Source: Chitinibacter sp046530675 (lineage in GTDB: Bacteria > Pseudomonadota > Gammaproteobacteria > Burkholderiales > Chitinibacteraceae). Taken from it: 64,000 nucleotides of DNA. The DNA lies in the NCBI RefSeq assembly GCF_046530675.1, contig NZ_CP172558.1:2852001-2916000 (forward strand). The letters run 5' to 3'. Made by a program: the position numbers and the translations under genes. The notes under the pieces are model-generated. The model saw only the letters and a program-made list of their open reading frames with translations, searched no databases and was not told where the DNA came from. Positions 25,500 to 34,615 of the stretch are shown one piece after another (within the stretch, counting starts at the first letter, position 1; the number at the start of each line of letters is the position of its first letter).

Positions 25500-26348
25500 T
25501 TACATCGGCCATGATGCCCTGCGGCCAAACAGTCCAGTCAATTTACTCCAGCTACCTTCATCCACTTTGAAGTCACGATTCACTTTGACGAGAACCAGCG
25601 AAATATTATCCCGCCCACCGGCTGCATTGGCCTGGTCGACCAGCAGATTGCAGGCGTTGGAAATTTGCTGTTTTGACAGGGCAATTAATTGTGCCAAGGC
25701 TTGATCCGGCAGCATATCGCTTAAACCATCCGAGCAGAAGAGATACACATCATCGACTTCAACGGCATATTCGTGCAACTCGGTTTGCACCGCCAAATCG
25801 ATCCCGACGGCCCGCGTCACCAGATTTTTATGCGGCGCATATTGCGCTTCTTCCGGAGTAATCAGCCCGGCATCGATCTGCTCTTGCAGTAGCGAGTGAT
25901 CACGACTGAGCTGGACAAATTCATCGCCCCGCAAACGGTAAACCCGCGAATCACCGACATGGGCAATTGCCAGAAAGTTGTTATAAAACAAACCGGAAAT
26001 CAGCGTTGTTCCCATACCGAGACATTGCGGATGCTCCTGGGCAGTCCGGTAAATCATTTCGTTGGCACGATCAAACGCCAAGAGCAGCATTTCATGCGCA
26101 ACCGGCCATAAGCTGCCCGAATTTTTGATATGCGGCGGCGTACTCATAATTTGTGCGCGCATCAACTCAGCCGTAGCATTCACCGCAATCGAGCTGGCAA
26201 CTTCACCCGCGTTATACCCGCCCATGCCGTCGGCCAGCACCACCAAGCCCAGCTCTGGCTCGAAAAAAATAGCATCTTCATTATGTTCGCGCACCTGCCC
26301 CGTATCGGTGCGCCCCGCCATTTCCAGCATGGCAGCCAAATTTTGCAT
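25500..26348 (-). CDS. PP2C-type serine/threonine phosphatase
   Basis: 282 residues. Metal-binding motifs are in order: GRTDTGQVREHNEDA, VVLADGMGGYNAGEVAS, IAHVGDSRVYRLR, FCSDGLSDMLPD, and GGRDNISLVLVKV. It should be a cytoplasmic Mg/Mn-dependent phosphatase (Stp1/PrpC-like) that opposes a Hanks-type kinase. It is the first gene of the cluster with FHA, PDE and HD-GYP. The 190 bp upstream hold the likely promoter and no other gene. Confidence 0.93.
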   Translation of the reverse strand: MQNLAAMLEMAGRTDTGQVREHNEDAIFFEPELGLVVLADGMGGYNAGEVASSIAVNATAELMRAQIMSTPPHIKNSGSLWPVAHEMLLLAFDRANEMIYRTAQEHPQCLGMGTTLISGLFYNNFLAIAHVGDSRVYRLRGDEFVQLSRDHSLLQEQIDAGLITPEEAQYAPHKNLVTRAVGIDLAVQTELHEYAVEVDDVYLFCSDGLSDMLPDQALAQLIALSKQQISNACNLLVDQANAAGGRDNISLVLVKVNRDFKVDEGSWSKLTGLFGRRASWPM

Positions 26349-26538
26349 ATCAGTCCCTTAAATTACCAGCTGGCCGGATCATGCCTTCTGCACGATGGCC
26401 GGTTTGGAAAAGACGCCAAATTCCATAGAAGGACTTTATGATAATCAGTTATTCAGTCAATTAGATTTTGATTATGCTTTTTAGGGACAGCGCCCGCCAT
26501 TTTGGGTTGATTACGATACAACTTCGGATAACCACACA

Positions 26539-27249
26539 TCATGGTATATCGGCATACGCCATGCGCCGGCGGATAATGCCCGTTTTTCGCAGCAAACGAC
26601 GATCCTGTCGATTCTTATCAAAATAGCGCGGATTGGTGACCATGGAGGCCAGCTTGGCCGATTGTCCGACGCTTAAACGAGCCGCACTGGTTTTATAATA
26701 ATGCTGCGCAGCAGCCTGTGCACCGAACACGCCATTGCCCCATTCGATGACATTCAAATACACCTCGAAAATCCGGCGCTTATCCCATAGCGTTTCGATC
26801 ATCACCGTCAGAATCGCTTCTTCGACTTTGCGCAGCGGATTGCGACTACCCGATAAAAACAGGTTTTTGGCCAATTGCTGGCTGATCGTCGAGCCACCAG
26901 CGACAATCCGCCCTTTTTTGATATTTTTTTCCCACGCGGTTTGCATCCCTTCCCAATCAAAACCTTCGTGATCAAGAAATTTGGCATCTTCAGATGCCAC
27001 CAGCGCGCGCTTCAGATTGGGAGAAATTTTATTGTAATCAACCCATTCAAATTCCAGTTGCGCCGCCGGATCTTCCGCCTGCAGACGCTCAAGCTGCGCA
27101 TTCATAAACGCCGTATCGCTCGGATTAATCCAGCGCCACGCGACAATATGCAGCAACATCCATAGATTCCAGACCACAAACAAGGTCAGCAGCAATAACA
27201 CGCCACGGCCAATCCAAGCCATCAAACTCACTTTCTTCATTCTTTTCAA
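26539..27249 (-). CDS. mtgA: Monofunctional biosynthetic peptidoglycan transglycosylase
   Basis: 236 residues. An N-terminal membrane anchor (about 10-33) is followed by a GT51 domain with ALVASEDAKFLDHEGFDWEGM (catalytic Glu), GGSTISQQLAKNLFLS, and RKVEEAILTVMIETLWDKRRIFEVYLNVIEWG. The protein polymerises lipid II glycan strands and has no transpeptidase domain. It lies downstream of aroE on the same strand, with a 49-bp element filling the gap. Confidence 0.95.
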   Translation of the reverse strand: MKRMKKVSLMAWIGRGVLLLLTLFVVWNLWMLLHIVAWRWINPSDTAFMNAQLERLQAEDPAAQLEFEWVDYNKISPNLKRALVASEDAKFLDHEGFDWEGMQTAWEKNIKKGRIVAGGSTISQQLAKNLFLSGSRNPLRKVEEAILTVMIETLWDKRRIFEVYLNVIEWGNGVFGAQAAAQHYYKTSAARLSVGQSAKLASMVTNPRYFDKNRQDRRLLRKTGIIRRRMAYADIP

Positions 27250-27254
27250 ACCAG

Positions 27255-27303
27255 GGGTATATCTATCAAGACAAATACAGGATTAATCCACAGAGCAATA
27301 CCC
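27255..27303. repeat. 49-bp element between aroE and mtgA
   Basis: GGGTATATC at the left and GAGCAATACCC at the right, exactly 49 bp. The right end is one base from the aroE stop codon (27305-27307) and the left end is five bases from the mtgA start, so the element is almost the whole intergenic spacer. Confidence 0.8.
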
Positions 27304-27304
27304 A

Positions 27305-28153
27305 TCAAAGCTGCTCGCGCATCCATACCAATACGGGCTCAACATCAGGGCGTAATTCGGTCCAAAGATGAAAAGCTTCGGCGGCCTGCCCGACCAGCAT
27401 GCCCAAGCCGTCAACGCGCAGCACAACGCCCGCTTCACGCGCCTGCGCCAGAAACGGCGTTTCATCTTTGCCATACATCATGTCGTAAGCCAGCGCGCCG
27501 GGCGCGAAAACCGAATTGGATATTGGCAAGCGCTCGCCGCCAAGGCTGGCTGAAGTGGCATTGATAATCAGGTCAAACTGCCCAGCAATAGCACCATATT
27601 CGCAGGCTTGCAGCAAGATCGTGGTATTGGCTTGAAAATGTTCAACCAGCTGACTCGCCCTGGATAAAGTACGATTTGCCAAAGTCAGGCTGGCCGGCTG
27701 CTGTGCCAACAGAGGGAGTATTACGCCGCGCGCCGCGCCACCAGCTCCCAGCAGCAAGATACGCCGTCCCCGTATCTCGACATGGCGCAACACATCGGCG
27801 ACCAGACCTGCGCCGTCGGTATTGTCGCCCAGCCAGGAATCGTCGGCTTGAAGCTGCAAAGTATTCACCGCACCCGCAGCTTGCGCGCGCGCGGTCAACA
27901 GATTGGCTAACCGGAAAGCGTCTTCTTTAAACGGGACGGTCACATTCGCGCCACGGCCACCGCTTGCGGCAAATTGCGCCACACTGGCAGCAAAACCATC
28001 GACGGGAGCGAGCAAACGATCATAACAAAACCCGGCAAGCGCCGGATTACCTGCAAACTGCGCTGCAAACAAGGCATGGATTTGCGGCGATTTGGAATGG
28101 GCAATCGGGTTGCCAATCACAACATAGCTCGGGCTAGCGGTCGGTTCAGTCAT
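27305..28153 (-). CDS. aroE: Shikimate dehydrogenase (NADP+)
   Basis: 282 residues from the ATG at 28153 (MTEPTASPSYVVIGNP). The substrate site GNPIAHSKSPQIHALFA, catalytic lysine in NVTVPFKEDAF, NADP loop LLLGAGGAARGVILPLL, and NRTLSRA are all present. It reduces 3-dehydroshikimate in aromatic amino acid synthesis. aroE-mtgA adjacency is common in betaproteobacteria. Confidence 0.97.
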   Translation of the reverse strand: MTEPTASPSYVVIGNPIAHSKSPQIHALFAAQFAGNPALAGFCYDRLLAPVDGFAASVAQFAASGGRGANVTVPFKEDAFRLANLLTARAQAAGAVNTLQLQADDSWLGDNTDGAGLVADVLRHVEIRGRRILLLGAGGAARGVILPLLAQQPASLTLANRTLSRASQLVEHFQANTTILLQACEYGAIAGQFDLIINATSASLGGERLPISNSVFAPGALAYDMMYGKDETPFLAQAREAGVVLRVDGLGMLVGQAAEAFHLWTELRPDVEPVLVWMREQL

Positions 28154-28229
28154 AGTGCAGCACAAATAAAAAAGTGAGGCGTAGTTTACACCGACGCCCC
28201 ACTCCTTACACCCCACATTCAATCAATGT

Positions 28230-28682
28230 TTAGCCTTGCTTCCACGGCAAACCGGCGACTTTCCAGCCATTTTTGCTGCTACGGTGCTCATTCGCGTCTT
28301 TATCGCCCTCAAAGCCTTCCAGAATATTCATCGCGGCGGTGTAACCATGCTGCGCAGCCAACATCGCCGCGTCGTGCGAGCGCGCGCCGGAGCGACACAA
28401 AAACATCACCACAGCTTCCGGATCAACCTGAGTTTTAAGCTGAGTTAGGAAGTTGGGATTGTTCGCCATTCCCGGATAGCTTTTCCACTCGATCAGCTCA
28501 GCATCCGGCACGATACCGACCCATTGCCATTCAGCACTGGTGCGCACATCGACGATGTGTACGGCAGACAAGGACTGAAATAAAGTCCAGGCTTCGCTCG
28601 GCGTCACGGCACCTGCATACGCTAGACCCTGGCTTTGGGCACGTGAGCGTGCGGTTTGTAAAATTTCATTAGCTTGACTCAT
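28230..28682 (-). CDS. Single-domain rhodanese-like protein
   Basis: 150 residues from the ATG at 28682 (MSQANEILQTA). One rhodanese domain, with VHIVDVRTSAEWQWVGIVP and an active-site loop CRSGARS (Cys near residue 108). It is probably a cytoplasmic sulfurtransferase; the acceptor is unknown. It is read leftward, divergent from glnA. The NtrC sites at 28762-28808 lie in the shared 285-bp region and could in principle affect it. Confidence 0.88.
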   Translation of the reverse strand: MSQANEILQTARSRAQSQGLAYAGAVTPSEAWTLFQSLSAVHIVDVRTSAEWQWVGIVPDAELIEWKSYPGMANNPNFLTQLKTQVDPEAVVMFLCRSGARSHDAAMLAAQHGYTAAMNILEGFEGDKDANEHRSSKNGWKVAGLPWKQG

Positions 28683-28761
28683 TGCGTGATTCCTCGATCT
28701 TGAAATGCAGTTTGAACTTATAGATGCGCTTAGTTTACCGCTTTCCACACGACAACCAAAT

Positions 28762-28778
28762 TGCACCAATTTGGTGCA
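28762..28778 (+). promoter_or_regulatory. NtrC binding site (perfect palindrome) upstream of glnA
   Basis: TGCACCA-ATT-TGGTGCA, a perfect 17-bp dyad identical to the enteric NtrC consensus. It is centred about 130 bp upstream of the predicted sigma-54 start, the usual enhancer distance. Confidence 0.9.
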
Positions 28779-28791
28779 GTTTTTTAATGGA

Positions 28792-28808
28792 CGCACCGAG
28801 ATTGAGCA
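28792..28808 (+). promoter_or_regulatory. Second, weaker NtrC-like site
   Basis: CGCACCG-AGA-TTGAGCA keeps about 10 of 14 fixed positions of the NtrC dyad. It is centred 30 bp (about three helical turns) downstream of the perfect site, as in paired enhancers of enteric glnA. Confidence 0.5.
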
Positions 28809-28872
28809 CACCTAAGAAGCATGCGCGAACGCAAATACTTGTGGCACAATAGCTGTTAGTCGTTATATCGCT

Positions 28873-28888
28873 TGGCACGGTTCATGCT
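28873..28888 (+). promoter_or_regulatory. Sigma-54 (-24/-12) promoter of glnA
   Basis: TGGCACGGTTCATGCT has GG and GC exactly 12 bp apart and matches TGGCAC-N5-TTGCW at all but one fixed position. Transcription should start near 28899, about 70 bp before the glnA ATG. rpoN and ntrBC are also in this window. Confidence 0.9.
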
Positions 28889-28967
28889 TATACCAAAGCC
28901 GTCCAGTGCTGAACGCACCCACATTTAAGAACCACTTTAGTTTAACTGTCCAACTAGGAGCGACAAC

Positions 28968-30377
28968 ATGGCTGTAGCCGACGTTCTCAAGCTTATCAAA
29001 GATAACGACATTCGTTTCGTTGACTTGCGTTTCACCGACACTATCGGTAAAGAGCAGCACGTAACTGTACCTTCACACGTAGTTGACGAAGAATGGTTCG
29101 AAAACGGCCACGCTTTCGATGGTTCATCGATTGCCGGCTGGAAAGGCATTCAAGCTTCAGACATGCTGTTGTTGCCAGATGCATCAACTGCCAACATCGA
29201 CCCATTCTTTGATGAACCAACCCTGTTCATCACTTGTGACGTGGTTGAGCCAGCAACTGGTAAAGGTTACGACCGCGATCCACGCTCTTTGGCAAAACGC
29301 GCTGAAGCCTACCTGAAAACTTCAGGTATTGGTGACACGGCTTACTTCGGTCCAGAGCCAGAATTCTTCATTTTCGACAACATCCGCTGGAACACTGACT
29401 TGTCAGGTACTTTCGTTAAGATCGGTTCTGACGAAGGCGCTTGGGCTTCTGCTGACGAAACTGCGGGCGGCAACCTGGGTCACCGTCCACGCGTTAAAGG
29501 CGGCTACTTCCCAGTTCCTCCAGTTGACAGCCACCAAGACATCCGCGCAACGATGGTTATCGTGCTCGAAGAACTGGGCGTGCCAGTTGAAGTATTCCAC
29601 CACGAAGTAGCCAATGCTGGTCAAAACGAGATCGGTACTAAATTCTCTACTTTGACTCAACGTGCTGACTGGACTCAGATCCTGAAATACGTTGTACACA
29701 ACGTTGCTGCCCAATACGGCAAGACTGCTACGTTCATGCCAAAACCAATCGTTGGCGACAACGGCTCAGGCATGCACGTTCACCAGTCTATCTGGAAAGA
29801 CGGCAAAAACTTGTTCGCAGGTAACGGCTACGCTGGCCTGTCTGAAACTGCCCTGTTCTACATCGGCGGTATCATCAAGCACGCTAAAGCACTGAACGCG
29901 ATCACTAACCCAGGCACGAACTCATACCGTCGTCTGGTTCCTCACTTCGAAGCACCAGTTAAACTGGCTTACTCAGCGAAGAACCGTTCTGCGTCGATCC
30001 GTATTCCTCACGTAGCGTCTGACAAAGGCCGTCGTATCGAAGCGCGTTTCCCAGATCCATTGGCTAACCCATACCTGTGCTTCGCTGCATTGTTGATGGC
30101 TGGTCTGGATGGTATCCAGAACAAGATCCACCCAGGCGATCCAGCTGACAAGAACCTGTACGACTTGCCACCAGAAGAAGACAAACTGATCCCTACAGTT
30201 TGCGCGTCTCTGGACGAAGCACTGGCAGCACTCGATGCAGACCGCGAGTTCCTGACTCGTGGCGGCGTATTCACTAATGAGTGGATCGACAGCTACATCG
30301 AACTGAAAATGAACGACGTAACTCGTTCACGCATGAACGTGCACCCAGTTGAATTCGATATGTACTATTCATTGTAA
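28968..30377 (+). CDS. glnA: Glutamine synthetase, type I
   Basis: 469 residues, the standard GS-I length, with a GGAG-like ribosome site (TAGGAGCGAC). Motifs in order: FDGSSIAGWKG, EPEFFIFD, the GS ATP-site block KPIVGDNGSGMHVHQS, NPGTNSYRRLVP, and the adenylylation site NLYDLPPEE (Tyr about 397). The latter implies control by GlnE. It makes glutamine from glutamate, ammonia and ATP. Codon choice (CGT, GGT, CCA, GTT) differs from neighbouring genes, as expected for very high expression. It is monocistronic between an NtrC/sigma-54 promoter and a terminator. Confidence 0.98.
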   Translation: MAVADVLKLIKDNDIRFVDLRFTDTIGKEQHVTVPSHVVDEEWFENGHAFDGSSIAGWKGIQASDMLLLPDASTANIDPFFDEPTLFITCDVVEPATGKGYDRDPRSLAKRAEAYLKTSGIGDTAYFGPEPEFFIFDNIRWNTDLSGTFVKIGSDEGAWASADETAGGNLGHRPRVKGGYFPVPPVDSHQDIRATMVIVLEELGVPVEVFHHEVANAGQNEIGTKFSTLTQRADWTQILKYVVHNVAAQYGKTATFMPKPIVGDNGSGMHVHQSIWKDGKNLFAGNGYAGLSETALFYIGGIIKHAKALNAITNPGTNSYRRLVPHFEAPVKLAYSAKNRSASIRIPHVASDKGRRIEARFPDPLANPYLCFAALLMAGLDGIQNKIHPGDPADKNLYDLPPEEDKLIPTVCASLDEALAALDADREFLTRGGVFTNEWIDSYIELKMNDVTRSRMNVHPVEFDMYYSL

Positions 30378-30382
30378 TTTTT

Positions 30383-30450
30383 CAGCCTGCCTGGCAGGCT
30401 AGGAATTACACAAAACCCGCATCCAGCCTGGCTGGTGCGGGTTTTTTATT
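30383..30450 (+). terminator. glnA terminator (two hairpins)
   Basis: A first stem-loop AGCCTGCCTGGCAGGCT (30384-30400) is followed by AAAACCCGCA...TGCGGGTTTTTT (30412-30447), a strong intrinsic terminator with a T run. The second may also stop kdpE transcripts from the other side. Confidence 0.88.
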
Positions 30451-30550
30451 GGTTTGCAATCGACTAATTTCAATACTTTCTTCGCTGACGTTTTTCAGCT
30501 CAGTCAGATAATGTTAGTTTGGGTGATCCTATCTGAAACGCTCCAGCAGC

Positions 30551-31243
30551 TCAGGCGACCAGCCGATAACCGATTCCGGTTTCGGTAATCAGGTATTTCG
30601 GCAAGGCCGGATCGGCTTCGAGTTTCTGGCGCAAATGTCCCATATAAACGCGCAAATACTGGCTCGATTCGCTGTGGTTCGGCCCCCAGACTTCGCGCAA
30701 TAATTCACGGTGCGTCAATACTTTGCCCGCGTGTCGGATCAAGGTCGTTAGCAGACGGTATTCGATGGGAGTCAAGTGTATTGCTTGCTCCTGGCGATAT
30801 ACCTGCCGCTGTATCAGATCAACGCGGACATCGCCAAAGCCAAAATTTTGTACATTGCGCGCGCTGCGCCCTGCATGACGCCGCAGCAAGACGCGAATCC
30901 GCGCCAGACATTCGTCGACGCCAAACGGCTTGGTCAGATAATCATCGGCGCCCGCGTCGAGCGCGGCGACTTTTTCACTTTCGTGTGCGCGCGCTGACAA
31001 AACCAGAATCGGAATATCGGTCCAGTCGCGTAGCTGGCGGATCACTTCCAGCCCGTCCAGATCGGGCAGCCCCAGATCCAGAATCACCAGATCAGGCTTG
31101 CGACTGGCGACGGCCATCAAACCACGTGAGCCGGTTTCCGCCTCAAATACATTCATGCCATTTAATTCAAGCGAGGTATGCAGAAAACGGCGGATCGGGG
31201 CGTCGTCTTCGATCAAAATAATGGTCGCGGATTGTTCGTTCAT
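30551..31243 (-). CDS. kdpE: Response regulator KdpE
   Basis: 230 residues, OmpR/PhoB class. The receiver domain has IEDDAPIRRF, phosphoacceptor Asp in LVILDLGLPDLDG (about 55) and K in YLTKPF. The C-terminal winged helix includes LTPIEYRLLTTLIRHAGKVLTHRELLREVWG. It activates kdpFABC on K+ limitation or osmotic stress. The start overlaps kdpD by four bases. A likely target operator is at 38828-38848. Confidence 0.96.
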   Translation of the reverse strand: MNEQSATIILIEDDAPIRRFLHTSLELNGMNVFEAETGSRGLMAVASRKPDLVILDLGLPDLDGLEVIRQLRDWTDIPILVLSARAHESEKVAALDAGADDYLTKPFGVDECLARIRVLLRRHAGRSARNVQNFGFGDVRVDLIQRQVYRQEQAIHLTPIEYRLLTTLIRHAGKVLTHRELLREVWGPNHSESSQYLRVYMGHLRQKLEADPALPKYLITETGIGYRLVA

Positions 31244-33918
31244 TCGGTTTCTGCCCGGATTGTCGGCGGTGTACCACGTGGCAAGGTGAAGCTGAATTCT
31301 GCGCCGTGCGGGCTTAAATTACGAGCCTGAATCTGCCCGCCATGCGCGGCAATAATGGTGCGGCAGATCGCCAGCCCCAGCCCTACTCCCGGGGTCGCCG
31401 ATTCATTGACGCCACGGGTGAATTTTTCAAACAGCTTTGACACCGTTCCAGCCGGCAGACCGGGGCCGTTATCGCTAACCAGCACAGTCACAAATTGCTC
31501 GCCGACCTGTGCGCTGATGCCAATTTCGCTTTGCGCTGGCGTATATTTGGCTGCATTTTCCAGCAAATTAACCAGCACGCGTTCGATCAGGACGGCATCG
31601 TATTCGAGCAAGGGCAAATCGCCCGGCAAGTCGACACGCAAATGATGCGAAACCAGTGCCGCCCCACATTCGCGCACGGCACTGCCGATGACTTCTTCGA
31701 GCACCTGCCATTCCATATGCAAAGTCACACCCGATTGCAATTTGGCCATGTCGAGCAGATTGATCACCAGAGAGTGCATCCGTTGCGCCTCGTGGTTGAG
31801 CGACAGCAGCGCCGATTGCTGCTCTGTTTCGCCGAGCTTGCCCGAGCGCAGCAGGCTGATCATGCCGATCAGCGTGGTCAGTGGCGTGCGCAAATCGTGC
31901 GAAACGGTTGAAAGCACGCTATTGCGCAGCCTTTCGGTTTCCATTGCGACAATCGCATCCTGTGCGACTTCGACGTAATGCACACGCTCTAGCGAGAGTG
32001 CGATCTGGCTGGCACACGTTTCGAGCAAACGTTGCTGCTCCGGGCTGCCGATCAGCGCGTTGTCTTTCGGAATCAAAGCCAGCACGCCGCGCAGGCGCAT
32101 CGGCGCCTTGAGCGGGATATACAGTGCCTTGGCGGCAGGCAAGGTTTGTGTCCCCAAACCCGCCATCTGGTCGCGGTCAAACACCCACTGCGCCAGACCC
32201 AGATCAAAATTCTGTAAATCACCGGCTGGTAACAACTGATCGCTGGCATCAGGCAGCAAAATCAAAATTTGCGCATCGAACAGCTCTTCCAGTCGGCGCA
32301 CACCCATTTCGACCACACTGCTCGCTGTCAGTGCACCTGCAAGTTCGCGTCCCAGCTCGTACAGCGCCCGTGTGCGCCGTTCACGATAGGTCGCGACTTG
32401 CGCTTCAAACCGCAACCGGGATGCTAGCTGGCTGATAATCATTGCAACGACCAGCATCAGCGCAAAGGTAAACAGATACTGGGTATCACCCACAGTGAGT
32501 GATAGTTTGGGCGCAACAAAGAACAAATCGAATGACAATACACTCAGAATCGACGCGGCGATCCCAGGGCCCCGCCCGTAACGGATCGCTACCAGTACGA
32601 CGGTCAGCAAATAAACGATCACGACGTTGGCCAGATCAAATACATTGAGCAAAGCGGCAGCAACGCCCGTTGTTAGCGCACACGCCGCCAATGCGATCAA
32701 GTAAGAACGCCATTCGATACGGTCGGCTTCGGCACTGAAAAATAGCCGGGGGGGAGCTTTAGCTGGCAGCTCCTTGCTTTCGTGCGCAACGACATACACA
32801 TCGACATCTTGCGCCAGTTGCGCCAGTTGCTCGGAGAGCGGTACCTGCCACAGGCGTGAAATTCCGCTGCGCAACGATTTGCCGACGACCAGTTTGGACA
32901 CATTGCGGCTGCGCGCGTAAGCCAGCAAAGTCTTCGGCAAATCGGCACCAGCGAGCACGCTGGTTTCGGCGCCAAACTCCTGCGCCAGACGCAAACTGGC
33001 CAGAATACGTTGCCGGTATTGCGCTGCCTTCCTTTGTAGTACTGGCGTTTCGACGTATACCGCCAATAAATCTGCATGCAGACTACTGGCCAGACGCGAA
33101 GCACTGCGGATCAGTTTTTCGGCATCGGGGCCGGGGCTGACACAAACAAGCAAACGCTCGCGCGTTTGCCAGACCGGGGCAATCGCCTGATCAGCACGAT
33201 AAGCGCGCATTTGCGCGTCGACCCGATCAGCGGTGCGGCGCAAAGCCAGTTCGCGCAGCGCAAGCAAATTGCCTTTGCGGAAAAAATGCTCGGCGGCACG
33301 ATGCGCCTGTTCACCCAGATAGACCTTGCCGGCAGCCAGCCTATCGAGCAATTCCTCGGGCGGCAAATCAACCAGCGTGACCTCGTTGGCCAGATCAAAC
33401 ATATGATCGGGCACCGTTTCGCGCACGACGATGCCGGTGATCTGGCCAACGATGTCGTTCAGGCTTTCCAGATGCTGGACATTGAGCGTCGTATAAACGT
33501 CGATCCCGGCAGCCAGCAACTCTTCGACATCCTGCCAGCGTTTCGGGTGACTGCAGCCTTCCAGATTCGAGTGCGCAAATTCATCGATCAAGATCAGGCT
33601 GGGCCGGCGCAGCAAGGCTTGTGGCAAATCGAATTCGGGTAACACGCGGCCACGGTAATTGATTTGCTGCGGCGGCAGGATTTCTAGTCCGGCCAGCAAA
33701 GCCTGAGTTTCACTGCGGCCGTGCGTTTCGACCACGCCGACGACCACTTCAACGCCTTCGCGCAGGCGGGCGTGTGCTGCGTTGAGCATCGCATAGGTTT
33801 TGCCTACGCCGGCACACGCGCCAAAAAAAATTTTCAGCTTGCCGCGCTGTGCTACGCTTTCTTCGCGTTGCAACTCAGCGAGCAAGGCATCGGGGTCGGG
33901 ACGTGGTACTTCCATCAT
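31240..33918 (-). CDS. kdpD: Osmosensitive K+ channel histidine kinase KdpD
   Basis: 892 residues, full length. The N-terminal KdpD domain carries Walker A FGACAGVGKTYAML (about 30-43), followed by a universal stress protein-like domain and four membrane segments (about 400-490). A GAF-like region and a kinase core follow, with H-box STVSHDLRTPLTTLIG, N box VLVNLLENAAKYTP and G box DNGPGL. It senses K+ and osmotic state and phosphorylates KdpE. It overlaps kdpC and kdpE by four bases on each side. Confidence 0.96.
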   Translation of the reverse strand: MMEVPRPDPDALLAELQREESVAQRGKLKIFFGACAGVGKTYAMLNAAHARLREGVEVVVGVVETHGRSETQALLAGLEILPPQQINYRGRVLPEFDLPQALLRRPSLILIDEFAHSNLEGCSHPKRWQDVEELLAAGIDVYTTLNVQHLESLNDIVGQITGIVVRETVPDHMFDLANEVTLVDLPPEELLDRLAAGKVYLGEQAHRAAEHFFRKGNLLALRELALRRTADRVDAQMRAYRADQAIAPVWQTRERLLVCVSPGPDAEKLIRSASRLASSLHADLLAVYVETPVLQRKAAQYRQRILASLRLAQEFGAETSVLAGADLPKTLLAYARSRNVSKLVVGKSLRSGISRLWQVPLSEQLAQLAQDVDVYVVAHESKELPAKAPPRLFFSAEADRIEWRSYLIALAACALTTGVAAALLNVFDLANVVIVYLLTVVLVAIRYGRGPGIAASILSVLSFDLFFVAPKLSLTVGDTQYLFTFALMLVVAMIISQLASRLRFEAQVATYRERRTRALYELGRELAGALTASSVVEMGVRRLEELFDAQILILLPDASDQLLPAGDLQNFDLGLAQWVFDRDQMAGLGTQTLPAAKALYIPLKAPMRLRGVLALIPKDNALIGSPEQQRLLETCASQIALSLERVHYVEVAQDAIVAMETERLRNSVLSTVSHDLRTPLTTLIGMISLLRSGKLGETEQQSALLSLNHEAQRMHSLVINLLDMAKLQSGVTLHMEWQVLEEVIGSAVRECGAALVSHHLRVDLPGDLPLLEYDAVLIERVLVNLLENAAKYTPAQSEIGISAQVGEQFVTVLVSDNGPGLPAGTVSKLFEKFTRGVNESATPGVGLGLAICRTIIAAHGGQIQARNLSPHGAEFSFTLPRGTPPTIRAETE

Positions 33919-34499
33919 TTTTTCGTCTTCTCAATCTGATCCAGAGCCAGATTCAATTGCAGGACATTGACACTTGCTTCGCCCAGTATGCCCCACTGTT
34001 TGCCACTCGTCGCCTGCGTGATCAGTTCGCTGATCTGATCAGAGCTCAGCTGGCGCGCCTTGGCCACGCGGTTAAGCTGATACTGCGCTGCTGCCGGGCT
34101 GATGTGCGGATCAAGCCCGCTGGCCGACGCCGTGACCAGATCCTGCGGCACTGCGCCGGTTTGGTCGGGGTGAGCGGCTTTTAACGCTGCGACGCGTCCT
34201 TTGACGGTATCCAGAAAAACCGGATTGGTCGGCCCCAGATTCGATCCGCTGGACGCCGAGCCGTTATATGCCATCGGCCCGGTCGCCGATGGACGCGACC
34301 AGAAATATTTCGGGTCAGTAAACGACTGACCGATCAGGCTTGAGCCGACGAGCTGACCATTGCGTAAAATCAGGCTGCCATCGGCCTGCTGTGGAAACAA
34401 AGCTTTGGCCAGTCCGGTCGTGACCAGCGGATAAGCAACGCCGGTCACCAGCGTGAGTAATACAAAAATCGTGATTGCGGGGCGAAGTTGTTGCAACAT
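33915..34499 (-). CDS. kdpC: Potassium-transporting ATPase subunit KdpC
   Basis: 194 residues from the ATG at 34499 (MLQQLRPAITIF). One N-terminal membrane helix is followed by the periplasmic domain motifs GSSLIGQSFTDPKYFWSRPSA, DLVTASASGLDPHISPAAA, and VNVLQLNLALD. It stabilises KdpA-KdpB and affects ATP affinity. Its start lies 85 bp downstream of the kdpB stop; that spacer holds most of a 49-bp element. Confidence 0.96.
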   Translation of the reverse strand: MLQQLRPAITIFVLLTLVTGVAYPLVTTGLAKALFPQQADGSLILRNGQLVGSSLIGQSFTDPKYFWSRPSATGPMAYNGSASSGSNLGPTNPVFLDTVKGRVAALKAAHPDQTGAVPQDLVTASASGLDPHISPAAAQYQLNRVAKARQLSSDQISELITQATSGKQWGILGEASVNVLQLNLALDQIEKTKK

Positions 34500-34566
34500 G
34501 GTTTTTTCCCTTACTTGCGATGCCGGCATGCTGGCATGCCGGCCATTGATTCAAATATACCAACAT

Positions 34567-34615
34567 GGGTATATCAACAGACGCTATACCAGGCCTAATA
34601 CACCGAGCAATACAT
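34567..34615. repeat. 49-bp element overlapping the kdpB 3' end
   Basis: GGGTATATCAAC at the left and GAGCAATACAT at the right, 49 bp with the terminal CCC changed to CAT as in the copy at 4149. It spans the kdpB stop codon (34584-34586) and so encodes the last ten residues of KdpB. Confidence 0.65.
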
